DNA from: Spirochaetaceae bacterium
GTDB taxonomy: Bacteria; Spirochaetota; Spirochaetia; Treponematales; Breznakiellaceae
NCBI GenBank assembly: GCA_031290205.1
Contig: JAITNZ010000039.1
Location: forward strand, 1-9,861
Reading direction: 5' to 3'
DNA length: 9,861 nt
The notes beneath the pieces are model-generated. The model saw nothing but the letters and a program-made list of their open reading frames with translations, ran no database searches and was not told the DNA's origin. Position numbers and translations under genes: made by a program. Numbering within the stretch: position 1 is the first letter of the stretch; every line of letters begins with the position of its first letter. Shown piece by piece: positions 1 through 5,976 of the stretch.

Positions 1-62
1 CCCATACGATTTAACTAGAAACAGTCAAAACTTAGCTCTATTCTCTTCTATTTGTACGCATA

Positions 63-117
63 TTCTACAGCACCGCTACGCCTGTAGAAGTAGCTGCCCG
101 GGAGCAATCTCGGGCAG
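63..117. other. Two tandem hairpins in the lipoprotein gene leader
   Basis: Two perfect or nearly perfect hairpins lie back to back. The first pairs 63-70 (TTCTACAG) with 82-89 (CTGTAGAA) around an 11-nt loop. The second pairs 94-103 with 108-117, ten base pairs with one G-U wobble in + strand RNA, capped by a GCAA tetraloop of the GNRA class. Neither is followed by a T-run on either strand, so these do not look like terminators. A third, smaller stem (CACCG/CGGTG, 158-162 with 169-173) follows. Together they suggest a structured 5' leader or a palindromic repeat. I do not recognise a known riboswitch. Confidence 0.55.
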
Positions 118-127
118 GGGGAAGACT

Positions 128-156
128 TTGTCGCCGTGGCTCATAGCTTGTATTTT
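128..156 (+). promoter_or_regulatory. Weak candidate promoter for the lipoprotein gene
   Basis: TTGTCG at 128-133 and TATTTT at 151-156 are separated by 17 nt. Each box matches the sigma70 consensus at four of six positions. Transcription would start near 163 and give a leader of about 75 nt. The tandem hairpins would then lie upstream of the start, so this conflicts with reading them as part of the mRNA leader. No better-scoring pair was seen in 1-237. Confidence 0.25.
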
Positions 157-209
157 ACACCGTTTACGCGGTGATAAGAGAAAGCGCCCGTATGGGTTGC
201 TGAATAAAA

Positions 210-232
210 TTTACCAGAAACAGGTAAAGGAG
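210..232 (+). promoter_or_regulatory. Small stem abutting the ribosome binding site
   Basis: TTTACC (210-215) pairs with GGTAAA (223-228) across a 7-nt loop. The last stem base is the first base of the ribosome binding site AGGAG (228-232), which sits 5 nt before the ATG at 238. The stem could modulate ribosome access. The loop motif AGAAACAG (216-223) also occurs at 17-24 in a similar but degraded context, as if part of this leader had been duplicated. Confidence 0.35.
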
Positions 233-237
233 TTATT

Positions 238-798
238 ATGAAAAAGAGAAGTTTTTTTCTTGGAATGTTGGCGATGGCGCTGATATTCGGGATGGCACTT
301 GCGGGATGCGACAATGGAACCGACGGAACCTATCAGGTAGGCAGTCTGGGTCCCAGCGGGGGACGGATATTCTTCGACAAAGGCGAATTTTCCGACGGCT
401 GGCGTTATCTGGAAGCCGCACCGGAAAATTGTGCCCCGGCAGCATGGGGCTCGTATAGTGCAGAAGTTTCGGGCACAGGTACCGGTATCGGGATGGGAAA
501 AGAGAATACCCGCCTCATTGTAGCGATGTACCCCGACGGAAGCTATGCGGCGAACCTTTGTAAAATTTACAGAGGCGGCAACAAAGACGACTGGTTTTTA
601 CCAAGCATGGATGAACTAAATCTGATGTATACGAATTTAAAACAGCATGGCTTGGGTGATTTTAGCGATGACAGTTACTGGTCTTCTTCCTGTGTCTCTA
701 ACAATATCTTTTCCATGGTTCAGGATTTCAGTAATGGCGCTCAGGTGCCAAGCAGCGAGATTGAAACCGAATCGGTGCGTGCTGTCCGAGCGTTTTAA
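238..798 (+). CDS. Lipoprotein of the Lcl_C/DUF1566 type
   Basis: A 186-residue predicted surface or periplasmic lipoprotein; its molecular function is unknown. Residues 1-23 form a lipoprotein signal peptide (KKR, then a hydrophobic core), and LAGC ends at Cys24, the expected lipidation site. The mature part shows the pattern I associate with the treponeme DUF1566 (Lcl C-terminal-like) family: GPSGGRIFFDKG (38-49), GWRYLEAAP (54-62), GKEN (87-90), DDWFLPSMDEL (117-127), YWSSS (147-151) and a terminal VRAVRAF (180-186). The domain is related in look to C-type-lectin-like folds, but that is family knowledge, not visible here. The start is well placed, with AGGAG 5 nt upstream. The gene stands alone: the next gene is 353 nt away on the opposite strand. 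The segment between YWSSS and VRAVRAF differs from the usual Tyr/Asn-rich form of the family, which may mark a variable region. Confidence 0.8.
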   Translation: MKKRSFFLGMLAMALIFGMALAGCDNGTDGTYQVGSLGPSGGRIFFDKGEFSDGWRYLEAAPENCAPAAWGSYSAEVSGTGTGIGMGKENTRLIVAMYPDGSYAANLCKIYRGGNKDDWFLPSMDELNLMYTNLKQHGLGDFSDDSYWSSSCVSNNIFSMVQDFSNGAQVPSSEIETESVRAVRAF

Positions 799-850
799 CT
801 ATTGTTTTACCGCAGGATGCATTTACGCTCCAGATGGGGAGTGTGTGCCT

Positions 851-881
851 CCTGCAAAGCAAAAAATTGCTTGCGTGCAGG
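851..881. repeat. Long bulged hairpin
   Basis: CCTGCA (851-856) pairs with TGCAGG (876-881), and the adjoining AAGCAA (857-862) pairs with TTGCTT (867-872). The loop is AAAA and the only irregularity is a 3-nt bulge (GCG, 873-875). Twelve base pairs form in total. No T-run follows, so it is not an intrinsic terminator. It lies 53 nt past the lipoprotein stop. Confidence 0.5.
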
Positions 882-1028
882 GGATGCCGACTAACAGAGC
901 GCTCCCCGATACGGGCGACGACGGGCAGTTTACCGGCGTTTATCGCCCTATAGCGACTGCCTGAGGGCTTGGCTTTGAGTCTGTCGGGTATCCATGATGT
1001 ATAATCAAGACGCCCCGGACTTTTTTTA

Positions 1029-1056
1029 AGCCTGATATTGACAGCCTGATATTCAC
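1029..1056. repeat. 14-nt tandem duplication
   Basis: AGCCTGATATTGAC (1029-1042) is followed at once by AGCCTGATATTCAC (1043-1056), differing at one base. It lies in the gap between two convergent genes. It is probably a simple local duplication with no assigned function. Confidence 0.6.
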
Positions 1057-1151
1057 ATAGGCATTCATTACGTCTGTTACCCGATCATCATTATTATTAA
1101 GATAGCCCTTAATGTTAAATTTGCTAAAATAGAGATAGCGGAGTAGTTCCC

Positions 1152-1928
1152 TTATACCCCGAGTCCGGCGCTGACTTTTTTGCTTAGCTTTATTTTACTA
1201 TCGCGTATTTTTGCCTGCTCATAGGCTTCTCGCGCGCCGGGTTTGTCTCCGGTTTTATAGAGCGTTTCGGAGAGCGATTTTAGCCAAGCCGCTTCTTCTT
1301 TTGCGCTAAACCCGAATTGCAAGAGTGAGCGCAAACATGCTATCCATGTTTTATCATCGACCACGCGGCGGAGGCTCAGGCGGACAATTTCTTTTAATAA
1401 AAGCTCCACGTCTAGCGTAAAATGCCTAAAATAAGGTTTTTTATGTTCTTCGATTAACAGCGAAATCAGAATTAAAAAAGATTCATAGGCGTAATTCTGC
1501 TTTGCAAGCTCTTCGGCAAGTAGAAAAGCGCAGTCCATCCAATCTTCCCTGTCTAAAAATTTCCGTAACTGAAAGTTTATCCCGCCGGCATCATTCCACA
1601 CTTTGATGGCAGACTCCTCCTCAAAATGTAAAAGCTCGAAGAAGATACGCTTTGCCTGACATTCCGGTTCATCGCTGTGTTCTTTAAGGTAGGTGTGGTA
1701 ATCCCATGATTTTGGTTTTTGGGTATACCGGTAAATTCTATCGTATTCAAAACGCCGTTCGCGGTTTGAAAGGACTTCATAGGCATTGAGTAAGCGCCTC
1801 ATCTCGCCGGCATCGGCGGAACGGGCGAGGTCGGGATGTATTTGCTTTGCCTTTTCCCGAAACGCACGTTTAATTTCAGCAATGGAAGCGCTTTCTTTGA
1901 TTCCTAAAACATGATAATAATTTTCCAA
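1152..1928 (-). CDS. J-domain (DnaJ-like) protein with helical C-terminal region
   Basis: A 258-residue protein from a proposed TTG start at 1928. Residues 2-66 are a J domain: NYYHVLGI at the start, then helix II, the essential HPD motif (31-33), and helices III-IV ending in RRFEYDRIY. J domains stimulate the ATPase of Hsp70 (DnaK). The glycine-rich, zinc-finger and C-terminal substrate domains of true DnaJ are absent. Instead the remainder is helical, with a TPR-like pair near the end (around 217-243, LYKTGDKPGAREAYEQAKI), so this is a specialised co-chaperone with an unknown client. The frame stays open upstream to an ATG at 2165, but those 79 residues look non-coding in composition. The TTG directly precedes the J domain, with GGGGGAG 12 nt away and GTGGA nearer. 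The start is therefore likely but not certain. Confidence 0.8.
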   Translation of the reverse strand: MENYYHVLGIKESASIAEIKRAFREKAKQIHPDLARSADAGEMRRLLNAYEVLSNRERRFEYDRIYRYTQKPKSWDYHTYLKEHSDEPECQAKRIFFELLHFEEESAIKVWNDAGGINFQLRKFLDREDWMDCAFLLAEELAKQNYAYESFLILISLLIEEHKKPYFRHFTLDVELLLKEIVRLSLRRVVDDKTWIACLRSLLQFGFSAKEEAAWLKSLSETLYKTGDKPGAREAYEQAKIRDSKIKLSKKVSAGLGV

Positions 1929-2065
1929 TTTTTTTCCACACTCCCCCGTTGCGCTTGATCCTGCGTCTGTGCAAAAAGCGCGTTCGCGCCGCTTAAAAAG
2001 CGAAATACGAGCAGAAAGGCGTATATAAATGGTAATCTTGGGGAAATAGCACGCATCCAATTCAT
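1904..2065 (-). CDS. Possible small ORF with a signal peptide, overlapping the J-protein start
   Basis: A 53-codon frame runs from ATG at 2065 to TAG at 1906-1904 and overlaps the first codons of the J-domain gene in another frame. Its translation begins MNWMRAISPR. It continues with a hydrophobic stretch (residues 11-24, LPFIYAFLLVFRFL) and then SGANALFAQ, a good signal-peptidase I site (A32 before Q33). The last 20 residues are polar. A second ATG lies at 2056. No clear ribosome binding site precedes either ATG, which is the main weakness. It could be a tiny secreted peptide, the surviving 5' end of a lost secreted-protein gene, an upstream ORF coupling translation into the J gene, or chance. 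Confidence 0.25.
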   Translation of the reverse strand: MNWMRAISPRLPFIYAFLLVFRFLSGANALFAQTQDQAQRGSVEKNWKIIIMF

Positions 2066-2280
2066 TATCGGATTTTTTTGCCGAAGAGTATAGCGAGCTA
2101 GGGTGTAGACAAAGCATAAAAACTATGGCACAATCCGAGCATAGAAGAAATACATCAAGGGGCAACAGATTCTTACCTTATCTAACGGAGTAAAAAACGC
2201 GAAGAATGTTGTTGTTACCGCCTATAATTATTACAAAAGAAATTATGTGCAAAATTATTTTGATGATCCTCATTTCCAAG

Positions 2281-2322
2281 CGTCTTCCGTTCGTGTTGTT
2301 CGTGAGGTTCGTGGTTGAATTC
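2281..2322 (+). repeat. Interspersed TTCGTG repeat, copy 1
   Basis: CGTCTTC is followed by three TTCGTG units at 2290-2295, 2299-2304 and 2308-2313, exactly 9 nt apart, ending in GTTGAATTC. A closely related sequence with one 9-nt unit fewer lies inverted at 9621-9652, which supports a dispersed repeat rather than chance. It lies just upstream of the pfp promoter. Confidence 0.55.
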
Positions 2323-2350
2323 GGAACTGCTGGAAAGTGCCTAAGGCACC

Positions 2351-2379
2351 TTGCGGGCAATCTCCAATTGCGGTATACT
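2351..2379 (+). promoter_or_regulatory. Sigma70-type promoter for pfp-corA-hisG
   Basis: TTGCGG (2351-2356) and TATACT (2374-2379) are separated by an optimal 17 nt. Transcription would start near 2386, giving a leader of about 30 nt to the pfp ATG. A 5-bp hairpin (2337-2349) ends two bases before the -35 box and could be an operator, but nothing else supports that. Confidence 0.65.
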
Positions 2380-2416
2380 CATTCAAATCGGGAAAAAACA
2401 GCAAGGGGGTATCATC

Positions 2417-4075
2417 ATGGAAATATCGAATCTGCAAAAGGCGCGCTATGCGTATCAGCCGAAGTTGCCGGTGGCGCTGGCGGGGAGTATTGCTTCGATT
2501 AAAGTTGAGTTTGGCGAGCCGACCGGCGCGGTGTCGGATACCGGCGATATCAAGGAGATTTTTAAGCGTGGGTTCGGAAAGCCTCTGGCGGCGTTCAGGA
2601 AGGGCGAGGGCAACCTGAGCGCAAAGCCGCTCACCGTCGGCGTTATTCTTTCCGGCGGGCAGGCGCCGGGTGGGCATAACGTCATTGCGGGGCTCTTCGA
2701 CGGCTTGAAGAAGGGGAATCCGCGCTCAAGCTTGATTGGCTTTCGGGGGGGACCTGCGGGGCTTGTCGAAAACAGCTTTATCGAACTGGACGAGGAGATT
2801 ATCGACCGGCACCGGAACACGGGCGGCTTCGACATGATAGGCTCGGGGCGGACGAAGATCGAGACGCCGGCGCAGTTTGCCGCGGCGCTCGAGACGGCGA
2901 CGCTTCACCGGCTTTCCGCAGTGGTAATTATCGGCGGGGACGACAGCAATACCAACGCCGCGCTGCTTGCCGAGTATTTCCTCGAGAAGGGCGCCCCCAT
3001 CGCGGTGATTGGCTGCCCTAAGACAATTGACGGCGACCTCAAGAATGAGTACATCGAGACCTCCTTCGGGTTCGATACGGCGGTAAAAACCTACAGCGAG
3101 CTTATCGGCAACATTATGAACGACGCTTCGAGTGCGCGCAAATACTGGCACTTCATCAAACTGATGGGGCGGAGCGCCAGCCATATCGCCCTCGAAGCGG
3201 CGCTGCAAACACATCCGAATATCTGCCTCATATCCGAAGAGGTCGAGGATAAGCAGCGCTCGCTCAATCAGATTATCGACGAGGTTTGCGACGCGGTAAT
3301 TAAGCGCGCCGAGAAAAAAGAAAATTTTGGGGTGGTGCTGATTCCCGAAGGGCTGGTGGAGTTCGTCCCTGAAATGAAAAAGCTGATTTCCGAATTAAAC
3401 GATATTATGGCGGCGCACGAAGCTGAGTTTACGGGGCTCCATTCATTTGACGCGCAGCGTTCGTTTCTTGAAAAAGTTTTTTCGCGCGAGAGCATGGTGC
3501 TATTCGAGACGATACCGGAGGAGATTTCCAAACAGCTCCTCCTCGACCGCGACCCGCACGGGAATGTGCAAGTTTCGCGCATCGAAACGGAAAAACTGCT
3601 GATTAGCCTGATCGAAAAAAAACTTGCTAAACTCAAGGCGCAGGGGGCGTATAAGGGCAGTTTTTCGGCGCTGGGGCATTTTTTTGGCTACGAGGGGCGC
3701 AGCGCCTTCCCCACGAACTTCGATGCCGATTACTGCTATAGTCTGGGGTTCAGCGCCTTTGCGCTGATTGCGGCGGGGCTATCCGGCTATATCTCGTCGG
3801 TGCGCAACCTTGCCGCCCCCGCGCACGAATGGCAGGCGGGGGGGGTGCCCCTCACCATGATGATGAATATGGAAAAGCGGCACGGCAAAAGCAAGCCGGT
3901 TATCAAAAAAGCGCTGGTCGAATTGAACGGCAAACCATTTGCCGCCTTCGCCGCAGAGAGGGCGCGCTGGGCTGTCGAAACGCACTATGTAAATCCGGGA
4001 GCGATTCAGTATTTCGGTCCGCCTGATGTCTGCGACCAGACGACTATCACCCTCAAGCTGGAGAGCGAAAGATGA
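2417..4075 (+). CDS. pfp: Diphosphate-dependent 6-phosphofructokinase (PPi-PFK), long type
   Basis: Catalyses the reversible phosphorylation of fructose 6-phosphate to fructose 1,6-bisphosphate using pyrophosphate, in cytoplasmic glycolysis. The product has 552 residues, the size of the long PPi-PFK group (plant beta-subunit/spirochaete type). Visible motifs: GGQAPGGHN (80-88, phosphate binding), GGDDSNTN (173-180), whose second Asp is the mark of PPi over ATP use, the catalytic PKTIDGDLKN (201-210), MGRSASH (250-256) and a later GYEGRSAFP. The frame opens upstream at 2351, but the ATG at 2417 has GGGGG 7 nt before it and follows the promoter, so it is chosen. It is the first gene of an overlapping trio: its TGA shares ATGA with the corA start. 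Two G-runs (G7 at 2745-2751, G8 at 3838-3845) lie inside the coding sequence without disrupting the frame. Confidence 0.95.
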   Translation: MEISNLQKARYAYQPKLPVALAGSIASIKVEFGEPTGAVSDTGDIKEIFKRGFGKPLAAFRKGEGNLSAKPLTVGVILSGGQAPGGHNVIAGLFDGLKKGNPRSSLIGFRGGPAGLVENSFIELDEEIIDRHRNTGGFDMIGSGRTKIETPAQFAAALETATLHRLSAVVIIGGDDSNTNAALLAEYFLEKGAPIAVIGCPKTIDGDLKNEYIETSFGFDTAVKTYSELIGNIMNDASSARKYWHFIKLMGRSASHIALEAALQTHPNICLISEEVEDKQRSLNQIIDEVCDAVIKRAEKKENFGVVLIPEGLVEFVPEMKKLISELNDIMAAHEAEFTGLHSFDAQRSFLEKVFSRESMVLFETIPEEISKQLLLDRDPHGNVQVSRIETEKLLISLIEKKLAKLKAQGAYKGSFSALGHFFGYEGRSAFPTNFDADYCYSLGFSAFALIAAGLSGYISSVRNLAAPAHEWQAGGVPLTMMMNMEKRHGKSKPVIKKALVELNGKPFAAFAAERARWAVETHYVNPGAIQYFGPPDVCDQTTITLKLESER

Positions 4076-5040
4076 TCGCCATCCGCGAATATTCGGGGCG
4101 GGGCTTCATCGAACGGGAGGATCTCTGCGACGGTTGCTGGGTCGACGCGCGCTCGGTGAGCAACATGGATCTGGTGCGGCTCGAAAAAGAGTTCGGCATC
4201 TCGCAGGAGTTGCTTACCGACCTGATGGATGCCGACGAACAGTCGCGCATCGAACAGGAGGATGAGTATACGGCGTTTATCGTGCGCGTTCCCGTCTATG
4301 ATATTTCGCTCGAAATAATTTATTATACGGTGCCGCTGGGTATCATTCTGTTTCCCAATAAGATTATCACCGTATGCCAGAGTTCCAGCGCGGCAATCGA
4401 CGACATGGTAAATAACCGCTTTCGCGGCTTCCAGATGAAGAAACAGAGCGCGTTTGTCCTCCATGTGCTGGGGCGCGCGGCGGCGGCATACCTCAAGGCG
4501 CTTAAAGAATTAAACCGTAACGCGAACAACACCGAGCTTGAGCTGCGAAAATCAGTGCAGAACCGCGAGCTAATACAGCTCCTTTCGATACAGAAGTCGC
4601 TTGTTTTTTTTACGACGAGTTTGCAGGCAAACAGCCTCGTGCTCGAAAAGATGAAGAAGTCGCCCTTCCTCCGCTTACAAGAGGAGGAGCAGGATCTCTT
4701 AGATGATGTGATTACCGACAACATGCAGGCGACGGAGATGGCAAATATTTATTCTTCTATATTGACGGGGACGATGGATGCGTTTGCCAGCGTTATATCC
4801 AACAACATGAACATCGTGATGAAGCGTCTTGCGATGATCAACATTGTGCTGATGATACCAACTTTGATATACAGCTTTTACGGCATGAACATTGATCTGC
4901 CGCTCCAACATCACCCCCTCTCGCTCATCTTTATACTCGGCTTAAGCCTCGTTATTTCGACACTCGGCGTGGTGCTGCTCAACGCAAACAGCTCGGCGGC
5001 AAAACGCGTTTCATACCATGGGGAAAAAAAATGCCGCTAA
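4072..5040 (+). CDS. corA: CorA-family magnesium/divalent cation transporter
   Basis: An inner-membrane channel-type transporter for Mg2+ (sometimes Co2+ or Ni2+), working as a pentamer. The 322 residues follow the CorA plan: a large soluble N-terminal domain (1-250) with long helices around 130-250, then two C-terminal membrane helices (about 252-270 and 283-304). The signature YGMN (270-273) ends the first helix and forms the selectivity loop. The acidic or polar loop after it is short (IDLPLQHHP), and the basic tail fits a cytoplasmic C-terminus. The ATG overlaps the pfp stop by four bases (ATGA), with GGAGAG 6 nt upstream inside pfp, so translation is probably coupled. The 3' end overlaps hisG by 10 nt, across a run of eight A. 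Substrate beyond Mg2+ cannot be read from the sequence. Confidence 0.92.
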   Translation: MIAIREYSGRGFIEREDLCDGCWVDARSVSNMDLVRLEKEFGISQELLTDLMDADEQSRIEQEDEYTAFIVRVPVYDISLEIIYYTVPLGIILFPNKIITVCQSSSAAIDDMVNNRFRGFQMKKQSAFVLHVLGRAAAAYLKALKELNRNANNTELELRKSVQNRELIQLLSIQKSLVFFTTSLQANSLVLEKMKKSPFLRLQEEEQDLLDDVITDNMQATEMANIYSSILTGTMDAFASVISNNMNIVMKRLAMINIVLMIPTLIYSFYGMNIDLPLQHHPLSLIFILGLSLVISTLGVVLLNANSSAAKRVSYHGEKKCR

Positions 5041-5900
5041 GAATTTTAATACCGAAAGGGCGTATATATGAAAATATCGAAAAGCTCTTGGGGGAAGCGG
5101 GCTTGCGAATCAAGCTGAACGACCGGACATACCGTCCCGACCTCGGCGCCGATTGGCTTCTCGCAAAGATAATGAAGCCGCAGAATGTCGGCGAACTGCT
5201 GGAATTGGGGAGCCACGACGCGGGATTTACCGGCATTGATTGGATAGAAGAAAGCGGCGCAGAGGTCGAAGAGATTCTCGATTTGGGTTTCGACAAAGTG
5301 AGCATCGTTGTCGCCGTGCCTGCTTCGACTGATGAAAATGCCCTCAAGAATAAAAAGATCGTCGTGGCAACGGAATATGTGCATCTTGCCGAAACGTATC
5401 TTTTGGCTCACGGCTATCAATTTAGAATAGTGCGCACTTACGGCGCAACCGAAGTTTTCCCACCGGACGACGCCGACATGATTGTCGATAATACGGCGAC
5501 AGGGCAAACACTGCACGAAAATGGATTAAAAATTATCGGCACTATCCTCCGCTCGTCCACAAAATTTTTTGCCTCAAAAGCGGCGCTGCAGGATAAAGAA
5601 AAACGCACATATATCGAGGAGCTTGCCATGCTCTTTCGCGCTGTCCTCGAAGCACGGGAACGGGTGATGCTCGAAATGAATGTTATCGAATCAAAATACC
5701 GCGAGTTGATATGCGGGCTCCCCGCAATGCGCAGCCCGACCGTTGCACCGCTGTACAACGAAAATGGCGGAGAAGGCGGCGGCGGCTTTGCCGTAAAAAT
5801 CGCCGTCCGAAAAAACGAGGTTCCCGCCCTCATCCCCCACCTAAAACGCCTCGGCGCAACCGATATTGTCGAATACGACCTGCGAAAAGTAGTGCCTTAA
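5031..5900 (+). CDS. hisG: ATP phosphoribosyltransferase HisG, long form
   Basis: Condenses ATP with PRPP to N1-(5-phosphoribosyl)-ATP, the committed step of histidine synthesis, in the cytoplasm. The 289 residues match the long, self-contained HisG form, which works without HisZ. N-terminal ILIPKGRIYEN (5-15) and GFTGIDWIEE (65-74) are typical. The PRPP-binding loop is DMIVDNTATGQTLHENGL (149-166). Residues about 225-289 form the ACT-like regulatory domain (SPTVAPL at 235-241, VPALIPHLKRLGATDIV at 264-280), by which histidine feedback inhibition is expected. A Gly-rich linker (246-252) sits inside that domain. The ATG at 5031 has GGGG 7 nt upstream and lies inside the end of corA, implying the same transcript. 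No other his gene is in the window, so hisG is separated from its pathway partners here. Confidence 0.95.
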   Translation: MPLRILIPKGRIYENIEKLLGEAGLRIKLNDRTYRPDLGADWLLAKIMKPQNVGELLELGSHDAGFTGIDWIEESGAEVEEILDLGFDKVSIVVAVPASTDENALKNKKIVVATEYVHLAETYLLAHGYQFRIVRTYGATEVFPPDDADMIVDNTATGQTLHENGLKIIGTILRSSTKFFASKAALQDKEKRTYIEELAMLFRAVLEARERVMLEMNVIESKYRELICGLPAMRSPTVAPLYNENGGEGGGGFAVKIAVRKNEVPALIPHLKRLGATDIVEYDLRKVVP

Positions 5901-5976
5901 AATTGCGAAGAATTGTCCCCAGTATGGGCTCTTGTCGAGTATATTGGGCAACAAATTTGCCGATAATAAAGCTGAT

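Larger units (their letters stand above)
799..1151. other. Gene-free interval with small repeats
   Basis: These 353 nt lie between the lipoprotein stop and the stop of the convergent J-domain gene. I see no credible gene. They hold a bulged hairpin (851-881), an imperfect nested inverted repeat (GGCAGT at 924-929 with ACTGCC at 956-961, enclosing GGCG/CGCC at 935-938 and 944-947) and a 14-nt tandem duplication (1029-1056). A T7 run at 1021-1027 follows only a weak potential stem, so no terminator is called. Confidence 0.6.
1929..2416. other. Divergent intergenic region between the J-domain gene and pfp
   Basis: About 490 nt separate the divergent starts. The part nearest the J gene includes the possible small signal-peptide ORF. 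An A/T-rich stretch (about 2170-2280) follows, then three TTCGTG units (2290-2313), a short hairpin (GTGCC 2337-2341 with GGCAC 2345-2349) and the pfp promoter. On the - strand a TATACT box lies near 2088-2093, but no convincing -35 is at proper distance, so no J-gene promoter is called. Confidence 0.55.

Noticed and set aside
1..237. Known riboswitch or tRNA in the left leader
   Set aside because: No conserved core of a riboswitch I know was matched and no T-loop motif or cloverleaf was found; only generic hairpins are supported.
647..964. 105-codon + strand frame running past the lipoprotein stop
   Set aside because: Its first half is a shifted reading of the lipoprotein gene and the rest has no domain, so there is no sign of a real gene or frameshifted extension.
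984..1028. Terminator before the T7 run, and a TATAAT box at 1000-1005
   Set aside because: The only stem has about five pairs including a wobble and a loop of some 24 nt; the TATAAT lacks a -35 at proper spacing and faces no + strand gene.
1929..2165. N-terminal extension of the J-domain protein to an ATG at 2165
   Set aside because: J domains of this class begin within a few residues of NYYHVLG; the extra 79 residues are Cys-rich and unlike a domain, and the TTG at 1928 fits the family better.
2351..2416. Upstream start for pfp at 2351
   Set aside because: That start coincides with the -35 box of the promoter, while the ATG at 2417 has a good ribosome binding site.
2726..3214. 162-codon open frame on the - strand inside pfp
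   Set aside because: It lies opposite the catalytic core of PPi-PFK and shows no domain or ribosome binding site.
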